Below, in pieces: positions 1-7,934 of a DNA stretch of 24,475 bases (its first letter is position 1; every line of letters begins with the position of its first letter). A program made the position numbers and the translations under genes. The stretch comes from JANOQP01 sp044227705. GTDB taxonomy: Bacteria > Bacteroidota > Bacteroidia > Chitinophagales > Saprospiraceae. Under the pieces are notes generated by a model. It made no database searches. It was not told where the DNA came from and saw only the letters and a list, made by a program, of their open reading frames with translations. The DNA lies in contig JBGAWE010000047.1 of assembly GCA_044227705.1 (NCBI GenBank), forward strand, positions 1 through 24,475. The letters are read 5' to 3'.

Positions 1-406
1 GGTGTCCGGCACCAAGTTGGAACCACCTTGAGTTTGGCTCCTTCCCTTTTCCAGAAAACCTAATCCTTTCGTCCATGAATATCAAAGTGTCACCGGCAGC
101 GTGACCTAATTCAAAATAGTATTCGTCACGGCCAGAGTCAGTGCCGATTATCAGTTCGCAGATTATCTGTTTAGTGATTGCGGGGCCATCAAATAGAATG
201 GCACTCCCCCCGCCTGATTTACTGATGAAAGCTTGAAGCCTCTCGGCCTGCACCATCCAAGAAAGGAATCTGAAAAAAGAGATTAGGTTTGATTTGCCGG
301 CTCCGTTCTGCCCTATCAACAGATTAATTCTCCCCGGTCTGAATTGCTCAAGGTTTTGGATACTCTTAAAGCCTTTGATTGTAATCGATTCTAAACTACT
401 GGGCAT
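1..406 (-). CDS. AAA/SMC-like ATPase, N-terminal fragment (runs off left edge)
   Basis: The minus strand is open from an ATG at 406-404 to the window edge (135 codons, no stop). The protein begins MPSSLESITIKGFKSIQNLE, and residues ~34-42 read IGQNGAGKSN, a Walker A P-loop of the RecF/SMC/AAA_21 type. In these proteins the P-loop follows a short first beta-strand of the form 'I.I.GFKSI.n', exactly as seen here. The family includes ATPases of restriction, abortive-infection and DNA-repair systems; the signature, Walker B and C-terminus lie outside the window, so no specific role can be given. GC over bases 1-420 is about 46% by hand count, against low 60s for neighbouring genes, which suggests horizontal acquisition. 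The start is supported by the position of the first beta-strand. A weak promoter-like TAGCTTCG lies just upstream on this strand (430-423). Confidence 0.8.
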   Translation of the reverse strand, partial: MPSSLESITIKGFKSIQNLEQFRPGRINLLIGQNGAGKSNLISFFRFLSWMVQAERLQAFISKSGGGSAILFDGPAITKQIICELIIGTDSGRDEYYFELGHAAGDTLIFMDERIRFSGKGKEPNSRWFQLGAGH

Positions 407-632
407 TGGGTCGATTTTGTGGCGAAGCTAAAAAGTCAGTAGGTATTATGAGAAGGTTCGAGAGCTGCCATTTTGACATGATTCAAAAATTATTTTGCCA
501 TTATGGCAGTCAAATATTGCCCTCTTCCTGCAAAAACGACCGAAAACCCCGCTTGGCCCGGCAATTGAAAAAAGACCAGCGTCGCCCCAACCGACCGCTG
601 GACATTTCTCTCAACCTTAAAATTTTTAAAAC

Positions 633-1058
633 ATGACCCAAGTCAAATTTCATCCGATGCCTTTCGGCGGCCTCATCAACCAGCTCGCCAACACCGCGCT
701 CAACTCGCTCAACGACCGCTTCGAGCCGATGGCCCGCCCGGCCGTCAACGTCCTCGAAAGCGAGACGAGCTTTGAGCTGCAAATCGCCGCGCCCGGCTTT
801 TCGAAGGACGAGTTTACGGTCTCCGTCGAAGACGACCTCCTGACAGTCAGTGCCAAAAAGAACGAGTCGACCGAATCGAACGGCGAAAAATGGCAGCGCC
901 GCGAGTTCGGCACCACGCAGATGAGCCGCAGCTTCCACCTGCCCGAGACCGTCGATGTTGACAGCATCTCGGCGGCCTATGCCGACGGCGTTTTGAAGCT
1001 CACCATCCAAAAGGTCGTGCCGGTCAAGCCGGCCGTGAAGACCATCGCGGTCGCCTAA
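633..1058 (+). CDS. Hsp20/alpha-crystallin family small heat shock protein
   Basis: A 141-aa cytoplasmic holdase chaperone that would bind unfolding proteins without ATP. After a ~35-residue N-terminal arm, the alpha-crystallin domain covers about residues 36-130. It opens with PAVNVLESETSFELQIAAPG and the usual 'aPGf.kdef.v.v.ddlLtVsa' strand pattern. It closes with the diagnostic A-x-x-x-G-V-L motif (AAYADGVLKLTI, ~114-125). The C-terminal tail is short and hydrophobic (KTIAVA), with an I-A-V resembling the I-x-I/V motif that mediates oligomer contacts. Length is normal for bacterial class A/B sHsps. No Shine-Dalgarno is seen; an A/T-rich stretch (TTAAAATTTTTAAAAC) precedes the ATG, as is common in Bacteroidota. 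The gene is monocistronic, with a strong terminator ~25 nt downstream. Confidence 0.93.
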   Translation: MTQVKFHPMPFGGLINQLANTALNSLNDRFEPMARPAVNVLESETSFELQIAAPGFSKDEFTVSVEDDLLTVSAKKNESTESNGEKWQRREFGTTQMSRSFHLPETVDVDSISAAYADGVLKLTIQKVVPVKPAVKTIAVA

Positions 1059-1080
1059 ACTTTTGGGCCATTGGAAAGCA

Positions 1081-1118
1081 AAAAGGCAGCCCCGACGCCG
1101 GGGCTGCCTTTTCTTTTT
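1081..1118. terminator. Bidirectional intrinsic terminator between Hsp20 and PBP2 genes
   Basis: A perfect inverted repeat: GGCAGCCCCG (1085-1094), loop ACGC, CGGGGCTGCC (1099-1108). It is extended by AAAA/TTTT pairing and followed by TTTTCTTTTT on the plus strand, with A-runs giving a U-tract in the other direction. It lies between convergent stops at 1058 (+) and 1133 (-), so it can serve both genes. Confidence 0.92.
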
Positions 1119-1132
1119 CGGGGAAACCGGGG

Positions 1133-3112
1133 TCAGTTGTCCTCTTTCGGCACGATGCTCGTCGGCGGCAGGGTGTCGCCGGGGGCGACGGCGGGGGTCG
1201 GTTCGGCATTTTCCTCGTTGCCGGGTCGCGGCTTTTGGATGCCGTATGCCTCGGCGAGGTACTTGTCGACGAGGTTCGCCTTGACCATCCGCTCCTCGAT
1301 GGCGATGCGGTCGGGCGCAATCTTCCCGTTGAGGTATTTTTCAATCATCAAACTGGCGATGGGCGCGGCGTAGGTCGCCCCGAAGCCCGCGTTCTCGACG
1401 AAGACGGCGATGGCGATACGCGGGTTGTCCTTCGGCGCAAAGGCCACGAAGACCGAGTGGTCCTCGCCGTGCGGGTTCTGCGAGGTGCCGGTCTTGCCGC
1501 AGACCTGGATGCCGGGCAGGCGGGCGATGGTGGCCGTGCCCCTGTTGACGCACTCGGCCATGCCCTCGGTGATGATGTCGAAGTATTCGCGCTTGATGTC
1601 GATGGTTTTCTTCGTCCGAAACCGGATGGGGATGAGGGTTTTCTTGTCGCGGAACTCTTTGGCGAGGTGCGGCGGAAACCAATATCCCTTGTTGGCGATG
1701 GCGCAGGCGATGTTGGCCATCTGGAGCGTCGTGAGCTGCTCCTCGCCCTGCCCGATTCCGATGGACATGATGGTCGGGCTGCGCCAGCCGCCGAGCTTTT
1801 TGGGGTAGATTTTGTCGTAATAGGCGGAGGTGGCGATGTTGCCCGCGTTCTCGTTCGGGTAGTCGATGCCGAGCTGGCCGCCGAGGCCGAACTGGCGCAG
1901 GTACTTGTTCAAGGTGTCCAGCCCGACCTGCGGCTTCGTGTAGCCGAAGCCGTCGACGACCTCGCGCAGGCCGCTGAAAAAATAGGCGTTGCACGAGTGC
2001 AGCACCCCCTCCACCATGTTCGGCACATAGCCGTGGACGTGGGTGCACTTGTAGAGCCTCCCTCCGTAATAATAGCCGCCCACGCAGTTGAAGCCCCGGT
2101 TGGGGGGCAGCGTCCCCGTCTGCATCCCGACGAGGCCGACGAGGGTTTTGAAAATCGAGCCGGGCGGGTATTTCGCCATGACCGTCCGGTCGAAAAAGGG
2201 CTTGAGCGGGTTGTGCAGCAGCGTGTCGAAAATCGCGCCCCGATCGGCCGTGAGGGTCAGCAGGTTTGGGTCGTAAAAAGGCGCGCTGACCATGGCCAAA
2301 ATCTCCCCCGTCCTCGGCTCGATGGCGACGATGGACCCCGTCTTCCCCTGCATCAGCTTTTCGCCGTAGGACTGCAGCTCGCCGTCAATGGAAGAAATCA
2401 TGTCGGCCCCGCTGACGGCGAGGGTGTCGAACTGGCCGCCCTTGTACGGCCCGACCGAGCGGCCAAGGTTGTCGCGGAGGACGTACTTCGACCCTTTTTG
2501 CCCCCGCAGCTCGGTTTCATAGGCCTGTTCGAGGCCGCCCGCGCCGATGTAGTCGCCGGGGAGGTAGAAGGGCTTTCCGCGCTCGATGTCGCGGTCGTTG
2601 ACTTCATTGATATAACCGAGGACGTGGCCCCCGCTGTGGTACGGATAGCCCCGAATCACCCGCAACTGGGCGAAAAACCCCGGAAACTCGCTCATGAACT
2701 CCTGAAACGAGGCGAACGAGGCAGGCGACATCTTCTTCAAGAAGACAAAAGGGACAGCCTTCGAATAGCGGCCCGAGGCCCAGTTCTTGTTGAGGTTCTC
2801 CAAAAACTGCTCCCTCGTGATGCCCGTCAGCTCGCAGAACCGCGCCGTGTCCATCTTCGGCGAGATTTGGTTGTAGGTCACCATGAGGTCGTAGACGGCC
2901 TCGTTGTTGACGAGCAAATTCCCTTTTCTGTCGAAAATCTGGCCTCGCGACGGGTAGACGGTCGTCTGGTCGATGGTCGTCGCGTCGGCCTGAAGGCGGT
3001 ACTGGCTGGAGAAAAGCTGGAGCTGCGCCGCCCGCCCGACGAGGAGCAGCGCGGCGGAGAAAAAGACCAGTTGGATGGTCTGCTGGCGGGGCCTGAAAAC
3101 GTCGGTTGCCAT
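1133..3112 (-). CDS. mrdA: Penicillin-binding protein 2 (elongation-specific transpeptidase)
   Basis: A 659-aa class B PBP, the DD-transpeptidase that cross-links peptidoglycan during side-wall synthesis with RodA/MreBCD. A membrane anchor lies at ~residues 12-32 (IQLVFFSAALLLVG). The dimerisation region begins with the typical PSRGQIFDRKGN at ~54-65, and GYPYHSGGHVLGY near 155-167 is a PBP2 signature. Catalytic motifs are intact: S-x-x-K as GSIFK (Ser ~319), S-x-N as SCN (~373-375) and K-T-G-T (~540-543). I chose the ATG at 3112. A longer frame opens with TTG at 3139 but would put MTLNFCLPK in front of the conserved N-terminus. It lies 42 nt behind the PBP1A stop on the same strand, so the two are probably co-transcribed. 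The tail (PTPAVAPGDTLPPT) is proline-rich and divergent. No rodA or mreCD is adjacent. Confidence 0.95.
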   Translation of the reverse strand: MATDVFRPRQQTIQLVFFSAALLLVGRAAQLQLFSSQYRLQADATTIDQTTVYPSRGQIFDRKGNLLVNNEAVYDLMVTYNQISPKMDTARFCELTGITREQFLENLNKNWASGRYSKAVPFVFLKKMSPASFASFQEFMSEFPGFFAQLRVIRGYPYHSGGHVLGYINEVNDRDIERGKPFYLPGDYIGAGGLEQAYETELRGQKGSKYVLRDNLGRSVGPYKGGQFDTLAVSGADMISSIDGELQSYGEKLMQGKTGSIVAIEPRTGEILAMVSAPFYDPNLLTLTADRGAIFDTLLHNPLKPFFDRTVMAKYPPGSIFKTLVGLVGMQTGTLPPNRGFNCVGGYYYGGRLYKCTHVHGYVPNMVEGVLHSCNAYFFSGLREVVDGFGYTKPQVGLDTLNKYLRQFGLGGQLGIDYPNENAGNIATSAYYDKIYPKKLGGWRSPTIMSIGIGQGEEQLTTLQMANIACAIANKGYWFPPHLAKEFRDKKTLIPIRFRTKKTIDIKREYFDIITEGMAECVNRGTATIARLPGIQVCGKTGTSQNPHGEDHSVFVAFAPKDNPRIAIAVFVENAGFGATYAAPIASLMIEKYLNGKIAPDRIAIEERMVKANLVDKYLAEAYGIQKPRPGNEENAEPTPAVAPGDTLPPTSIVPKEDN

Positions 3113-3154
3113 TTTGGGAAGGCAAAAATTTAAAGTCAAAAGGCAGGCCGAGGG

Positions 3155-5914
3155 CTACCACCCCGTCTTTTCGGGGTCGACCGGCTTCGGCGCGGGCTTG
3201 GCTGGTTGTCGCGGGGGCGGCTCGGGCTTTTTGCCCTTGTCGTCCTTTTTGTTGAACAGGTCGCGGACTTTATCGCCAATCCTCTCGCCGAGCTTGGGCT
3301 TTTTGGCGTCGTCGCGGGCCTTTTCCTTTTCGTCCTTGAACGCATTGGGGTCTTTTAGGATGTCGCCCGCGCCCTCGCCGCCTCCCTCGGTGGCTTCCTC
3401 CGAGTCGTCGGGGAAGAGGGTTAGGATCTGCTCGCGCAGGCTCTGTGCATACATCGGGCTGACCGTGTCGATGCCCATCTCGCGGACGCGGAAGGTGTCG
3501 GCCCGCCCGCCAACGAACGGCGGGCTCCAAAAATACTGGTCGATGTTTGCCTTCGGCCGCACAAACTTGGCCGAGAGCATAGCTGCGTACTTCGGCTCCC
3601 GCGCCACCCGGTTCCAGAAGCCGCCGACGATGGGGAGCGCCATCGACGACCCCTGCCCCAGCGCCATCGAGCGGAAGCGCACCGCCGGGCTTTCGGCGCC
3701 GACCCACGCGCCCGTCACCAGTGCCGGGTTGAAGCAGATGAACCAGCCGTCCGACTGGTTCTGCGTCGTCCCCGTCTTGCCCGCGAACTCGGCCCCGTAG
3801 CCGACATAGCTGCGGAAGCGGCGGCCCGTGCCGCTGTTTATGACGCCCTCCATCATCTTGGTCATGAGGCCCGCCTGCCAGTCGGTCAGGGCGGTGTCGC
3901 GGGGCGTTTTGGCCTTGATGGCGTCCTTTCTTTCCTTTTCGAAGTCGACGATGACGCGGCCGTCCTTTGTCTCAATCCTTCTAATGTAAAAGGGATCGGG
4001 CCGGATGCCGTGGTTGGCGATGGTCCCGTAGACCTTCATCATGTCGTAGAGCGACACGTCGACCGCGCCGAGCGAGATGCCGAACTCGAACGGGATTTTC
4101 GAGGTCACGCCCATTTTCGCCGCCAGGTCGATGGTCTCCTGGAGGCCCACCTTTTCGATGAGCTGCGCCGCGATGACGTTGACCGACGAGCGCAGCCCGC
4201 CCGCGACGGTGTAGAAGCCGCCGTAGTGCTCGTCGGCGTTGTGCGGCTCCCAGTCCTGGTTCTTCCCGATTTTCTTCAACTGGTTGGCGATGTACTCGTT
4301 CGGCAGGATGCTGTCGCGCAGCGCGGCCGAGTAGACGATGGGCTTGAACGTTGACCCCACCTGCCGCCGCGACTCGACGTGGTCGTACTTGAAGTATTTG
4401 AAATTCGTGCCGCCGACCCAGGCCCGGATGGCGCCGCTCTTGTGGTCCATGCAGACAAAGCCGGTGTTGAGCAGGCAGAAGTAGTAGCGCACCGAGTCGA
4501 GCGGCGACATCGTCGTGTCGACCTCGCTCGTCGTGCGAGACCACGAGAAGACGGTCATCGGCACCTTTTCCTCGAAGTTTTGGAGGATTTCGGCCTCCTT
4601 CATGCCCGATTTTTCGAGGGCCTCCCAGCGGTCGCTCTTTTTGACCTCCTCCAAAATCCATTTGTCGTCGCCCCAGGGCTTGTCCTTGAAGCCCTTCCAG
4701 TGCTGGTCGAACTGCTTTTGGAGCTTCGCCATGTGCTCCTTCACCGCGTCCTCGGCGTAGCCCTGCAGGGTCGAGTTGATGGTCGTGTAGACGCGCAGGC
4801 CGTCGGTGTAGATGTTGTACGGCTTGCCGTCCTCCTTTTTGTGGTTCTCCAAAATCTTCGGCAGGTCGAGCCGCATCGTCTCGCGGAAATAGGTGGCGAG
4901 GCCCTCGTTGCCGCTCTCGGATTTCGCTTTGATGACGCCGAGCGGCTTGTTTTTGAGCTTTTCGAACTCCTCGTGGCTGATCTTCCCGTTGTCGGCCATC
5001 AGGCGCAGGACGGTCATCTGCCGCTCCTTCGCCAGCTTTGGGTTGCGGACGGGGTTGTACCGCGTGGTCGCCTTGAGCATCCCGACGAGCAGCGCGGCCT
5101 GGTCGACGGTCAGGTCTTTCGCCTTCTTGCCGTAATACCTTTTAGCCGCGACCGACACGCCGAAGATGTCGCCGCCATAGGGCACGGTGTTGAGGTAGAG
5201 GGCGAGGATTTCGTCCTTTGAGTAGATGTCCTCCAGCCGGATTCCGATGATGTTCTCCCTGATTTTGTTGATGACGAGGCCCACGCCCGGCACCCAATAG
5301 TTCTTTCTCGGGTAGAGGTTTTTGGCGAGCTGTTGGCTCAAAGTGGAGCCGCCGCCGCTTGCCTCGTTGCCGCGCAGGACGGTCTTGACAGCGACGCGCA
5401 CCCAGCCCAGCCAGTCGATGCCCCGGTGCTCGAGGAAGCGCTTGTCCTCCGTCGAGATGAGCGCGTTGACCACGTTCGGGCTGATGTCGGAGAGGGCGAT
5501 GGAGTTTCTGTTCTCGATGAAATACTTGCCGAGCAGCACCGAGTCCTGCGAGAAGATCTCGGTCGAGTTGGCCGTCTGGATGTTTCTCAATTCATCTTTC
5601 GACGGCATGTGCCCGAAAACGCCGAGCCAGGTGAGGAAGACCATCGCGGCGAGGATGCCGAAGCCCCATTGGGCGAGCCAGCCCATCCATCCGAGGGCCC
5701 ATGCCGAGCGCGGGTTCACCTTTGAAAAGGCTGCCCACCTTTCGCGCAGCGGCGCGGTCAGAACCAGCCAGCGGTCGGTCAGCGGCTGGAAGGCGCGCCG
5801 GACGGGCGCCGTGACCGCCCGCCATGCCGAGGCGGCCGGGTCGGCCACTTTTTTCCAATAGAAAACAACCTTCTGGACAGCTTCCGAGGCGAGGAGGGAT
5901 TCGAGCCAGTTCAT
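3155..5914 (-). CDS. mrcA: Penicillin-binding protein 1A (bifunctional glycosyltransferase/transpeptidase)
   Basis: A 919-aa class A PBP that polymerises lipid II and cross-links the glycan strands. A ~80-residue cytoplasmic N-terminus precedes one transmembrane helix (~82-101, WGFGILAAMVFLTWLGVFG). The GT51 domain carries the catalytic TEDKRFLEHRGID (Glu at ~156) and GGGSTLSQQLAKNLY (~187-201). The transpeptidase domain has STFK (~521-524), SVN (~577-579) and KTGT (~713-716), so both activities look intact. About 80 extra residues between the GT and TP domains (~390-470) match Bacteroidota PBP1A proteins as I know them. The last ~65 residues are a Lys/Pro-rich low-complexity tail that could bind the cell wall. 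The start ATG at 5914 is the first in frame. PBP2 follows after a 42-nt gap. A weak TATCTTCA -7-like site (5978-5971) lies ~60 nt upstream. Confidence 0.95.
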   Translation of the reverse strand: MNWLESLLASEAVQKVVFYWKKVADPAASAWRAVTAPVRRAFQPLTDRWLVLTAPLRERWAAFSKVNPRSAWALGWMGWLAQWGFGILAAMVFLTWLGVFGHMPSKDELRNIQTANSTEIFSQDSVLLGKYFIENRNSIALSDISPNVVNALISTEDKRFLEHRGIDWLGWVRVAVKTVLRGNEASGGGSTLSQQLAKNLYPRKNYWVPGVGLVINKIRENIIGIRLEDIYSKDEILALYLNTVPYGGDIFGVSVAAKRYYGKKAKDLTVDQAALLVGMLKATTRYNPVRNPKLAKERQMTVLRLMADNGKISHEEFEKLKNKPLGVIKAKSESGNEGLATYFRETMRLDLPKILENHKKEDGKPYNIYTDGLRVYTTINSTLQGYAEDAVKEHMAKLQKQFDQHWKGFKDKPWGDDKWILEEVKKSDRWEALEKSGMKEAEILQNFEEKVPMTVFSWSRTTSEVDTTMSPLDSVRYYFCLLNTGFVCMDHKSGAIRAWVGGTNFKYFKYDHVESRRQVGSTFKPIVYSAALRDSILPNEYIANQLKKIGKNQDWEPHNADEHYGGFYTVAGGLRSSVNVIAAQLIEKVGLQETIDLAAKMGVTSKIPFEFGISLGAVDVSLYDMMKVYGTIANHGIRPDPFYIRRIETKDGRVIVDFEKERKDAIKAKTPRDTALTDWQAGLMTKMMEGVINSGTGRRFRSYVGYGAEFAGKTGTTQNQSDGWFICFNPALVTGAWVGAESPAVRFRSMALGQGSSMALPIVGGFWNRVAREPKYAAMLSAKFVRPKANIDQYFWSPPFVGGRADTFRVREMGIDTVSPMYAQSLREQILTLFPDDSEEATEGGGEGAGDILKDPNAFKDEKEKARDDAKKPKLGERIGDKVRDLFNKKDDKGKKPEPPPRQPAKPAPKPVDPEKTGW

Positions 5915-6092
5915 TCAGTGCGACGTTTTTCTCATCATGGCGCTGCCGTCAGCGCGTGTTTAGCGAGGGGTGAAGATAGAAAGGTGCCCACCTTCGGGCA
6001 GGCGGCGGGGTTTTTGTTTTTCACAACGCCGGCCGCCCCCGGCATTTTCAAAACTATAACCGGCACCGGGGCCTCTGCTCGAAGCGGCATTC

Positions 6093-6100
6093 TACTTTCG
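6093..6100 (+). promoter_or_regulatory. Possible promoter -7 element (TACTTTCG) before the OmpH-like gene
   Basis: TACTTTCG matches the Bacteroidota -7 form TAnnTTTG with T-to-C at position 7 and is followed by CCCC. It lies 37 nt before the ATG at 6138. I see no TTG at the -33 spacing, so support is weak. Confidence 0.3.
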
Positions 6101-6137
6101 CCCCAGTTTTTCACCAAAATCAGCCAATTTTCAGCAC

Positions 6138-6656
6138 ATGAACGCACGGATGAAATTCGTCATGCTCGCCTTCTCCCTCTTTTTCGCGGCGGCACAGACA
6201 GGCTCGGCGCAGCAGAAGTTCGGCCACCTCAACTCGGGCAACCTCCTCCAGCTGATGCCAGAGGTGAAGGTCGCCAACGACTCCCTCAAGCTCTTCGGCG
6301 ACGCGATGGGCGCCAAGCAGGAGGCGATGGCCAAGAACTTCCAGGCCGCCGTCGAGTCTTACCAAAAGGACCACGACGCAGGCACGCTCACCCAGCTGCA
6401 GATGCAGGCCCGCGAGGCCGATTTGCAGAAGATGCAGAGCGAGGGGCAGGAGTTTGAGAAGAGTGTGCAGAACATCGTCAACGTGCGCCGCCAACAGCTC
6501 CTCGACCCGATTCTGAACAAGGTCGACGAGGCCATCAAGGCCGTCGGGAAAGAGGGCGGCTTTGCCATGATCTTCGACACGAGCACCGGTGCCGCCCTTT
6601 TCGCCAGCGACTCGGAGGACGTGATGGAGCTGGTCAAGAAGAAGCTCGGGCTTTGA
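6138..6656 (+). CDS. OmpH/Skp-family periplasmic chaperone
   Basis: A 172-aa secreted protein. Residues 1-24 (MNARMKFVMLAFSLFFAAA..GSAQ) form a classical signal peptide with AxA-like cleavage before QQKFGHLN. The mature start 'kfGhlNsgnLLqlMPEvk' matches the beta-strand that opens OmpH/Skp proteins, where the usual form is 'ig.vd...il..mPe..'. It is followed by a long charged coiled-coil tentacle (~45-125) and the returning C-terminal strand GGFAMIFDTSTGAALFAS. Skp-like proteins trimerise and carry unfolded outer-membrane proteins through the periplasm. An internal ATG at 6150 (MKFVML) is an alternative start and would still leave a good signal peptide. It is divergent from PBP1A and convergent with a predicted outer-membrane protein, which could be a client. 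A shared terminator follows. Confidence 0.88.
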   Translation: MNARMKFVMLAFSLFFAAAQTGSAQQKFGHLNSGNLLQLMPEVKVANDSLKLFGDAMGAKQEAMAKNFQAAVESYQKDHDAGTLTQLQMQAREADLQKMQSEGQEFEKSVQNIVNVRRQQLLDPILNKVDEAIKAVGKEGGFAMIFDTSTGAALFASDSEDVMELVKKKLGL

Positions 6657-6689
6657 ACGGGTAGTTGGCGAGGACGCCAACCGGGGCCA

Positions 6690-6739
6690 AAAAAGAAGCG
6701 GCTCAACTGGGTTCCCCCGGTTGAGCCGCTTTTGTTTTT
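6690..6739. terminator. Bidirectional intrinsic terminator between OmpH-like and DUF3078-like genes
   Basis: The arms AAGCGGCTCAAC (6696-6707) and GTTGAGCCGCTT (6720-6731) are perfectly complementary. Further pairing around the loop brings the stem to about 16 bp with one G-T pair. Flanking A-run (left) and T-run (TTTTGTTTTT, right) give a U-tract in both directions. The stops of convergent genes lie at 6656 and 6753. Confidence 0.92.
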
Positions 6740-6752
6740 GCCGCTGAAAAAA

Positions 6753-7784
6753 TCAGAGCGTCATGTTGTACTTCAACAGGAACGAGCCGATCCACTGGGT
6801 GCTGCGGCCGAGGCGGTCGAGCGTGGTGGTGGGCAGGTCGCCGTCCTTCGCCGGGGCGGTGATGACGCCGGGGTCGAGGATGCCGTCGTTGTTCGAGTCC
6901 TTGATGACCGGCTTGAGGTGGTCGTAGGCGGCCTCGCCGAAGAGGTCGAGCGAGAGTCCCTTCCAGAGGGCGATGGAGACGTTGTTCTGCCAGAAGTTGA
7001 GCGCCGTCCAGGTGAAGGGGTGGTCGAGGTAGTTGGTCGTCAGGTTGATGGTCGAGACGAGCGAGACGCGGTCGCCGAGGAACTTGTCCTTGTAGCCGGC
7101 GTTGAGCGACGGCACGAGCTGGTGGCGGTAGGTCTTGCCGAGCTCGTTGCCGTGGATGTTCTGAGCTGCAATCTTCTCGTCCGGCACGAAGATGCCGACG
7201 TAGCCGACCGGCGAGAGCAGCGCGCTGAAGTGCTCGTTGGGCCGCCACTCGACGCCGGGGTGGAACTGCAGCTGCACCGGGTTGAGGAACTTGCTGATGA
7301 CGAGGTCTCCCTCGTTGTGCTCCTGGAGGTAGTTGCCGGCGTAGGTCTTGAGGATGGAGGTCGTGGCGATGGCGAGCGCGGAGGCGTAGAACTTGTTGTT
7401 CTTCGTGATGCTGCGCCCGGCCTTCGAGGAGCCGCGGAAGACGTCGATGCCCTTTTGGAAGTCCTGCTCGCTGCCGCCGATGCGCACGACGCCGAGCTGG
7501 AGTGAGAGGTTGTTCTCCCAAAAGTTCTTGTCCTGTTTCTTGTCGGCGAAGAAGGTGCCGAGGCCGCCGATTCCGAAACGGTTCTGCCCGGCACCGATGC
7601 GCGGGTTGGCGATGCCGAGGCCCGAAAGGTCGAAGCCGAAGCCGCCGCCGCGCTTCCACAGTCCGACGTCGGAGCCTTTCATGGCAGCCTTGACTTCTTT
7701 CATGCGGTCGTCGCCAGCCTGCCCGAGGGCGGTGCCGAGGGCGAAGAAAAGGAGGAGGGAGAGGGAGGTAATTGCCCTTTTCAT
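6753..7784 (-). CDS. DUF3078-like predicted outer-membrane beta-barrel protein
   Basis: A 343-aa protein starting MKRAITSLSLLLFFALGTALGQ, a clear signal peptide (~1-22). The mature part resembles Bacteroidota DUF3078-type proteins: 'LWKRGGGFGFDLSGLGIANPRIGAGQNRFGIGG', then alternating short hydrophobic strands with many aromatic and glycine residues (WENNLSLQLGVVRIGG, FSALLSPVGYVGIFV, HQLVPSLNAGYKDKF). It ends at SFLLKYNMTL, with alternating hydrophobic residues as expected for a last barrel strand. The family assignment is from pattern memory and the function is unknown. I chose the ATG at 7784 because the longer frame adds 35 residues lacking any signal character before a textbook signal peptide. 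It lies downstream of the mechanosensitive-channel gene on the same strand after 150 bp, so it may have its own promoter. It converges with the OmpH-like gene. Confidence 0.72.
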   Translation of the reverse strand: MKRAITSLSLLLFFALGTALGQAGDDRMKEVKAAMKGSDVGLWKRGGGFGFDLSGLGIANPRIGAGQNRFGIGGLGTFFADKKQDKNFWENNLSLQLGVVRIGGSEQDFQKGIDVFRGSSKAGRSITKNNKFYASALAIATTSILKTYAGNYLQEHNEGDLVISKFLNPVQLQFHPGVEWRPNEHFSALLSPVGYVGIFVPDEKIAAQNIHGNELGKTYRHQLVPSLNAGYKDKFLGDRVSLVSTINLTTNYLDHPFTWTALNFWQNNVSIALWKGLSLDLFGEAAYDHLKPVIKDSNNDGILDPGVITAPAKDGDLPTTTLDRLGRSTQWIGSFLLKYNMTL

Positions 7785-7934
7785 AGAATACAATCGAGTT
7801 TTGAAAATTGACGAAGTTGGTTGAAGTGCCGTTCCAGTTGGGGTTTTGGGGAGGTATTTGTGCTGCGAAACGGCCAGTTTCACATCCAAAAATCGTGCTT
7901 GGCTTCGAGGCCGGGTCGGCCGATGGCCCGAGCT

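Noticed and set aside
1235..3133. Long plus-strand open frame (632 codons) opposite PBP2
   Set aside because: Antisense shadow of a gene with intact catalytic motifs; its translation is Val/Asp/Arg/Gly-rich with no domain, as expected for high-GC reverse frames.
3113..3139. Upstream TTG start for PBP2
   Set aside because: It adds nine residues ahead of the conserved N-terminus and has no ribosome-binding support; the ATG at 3112 is simpler.
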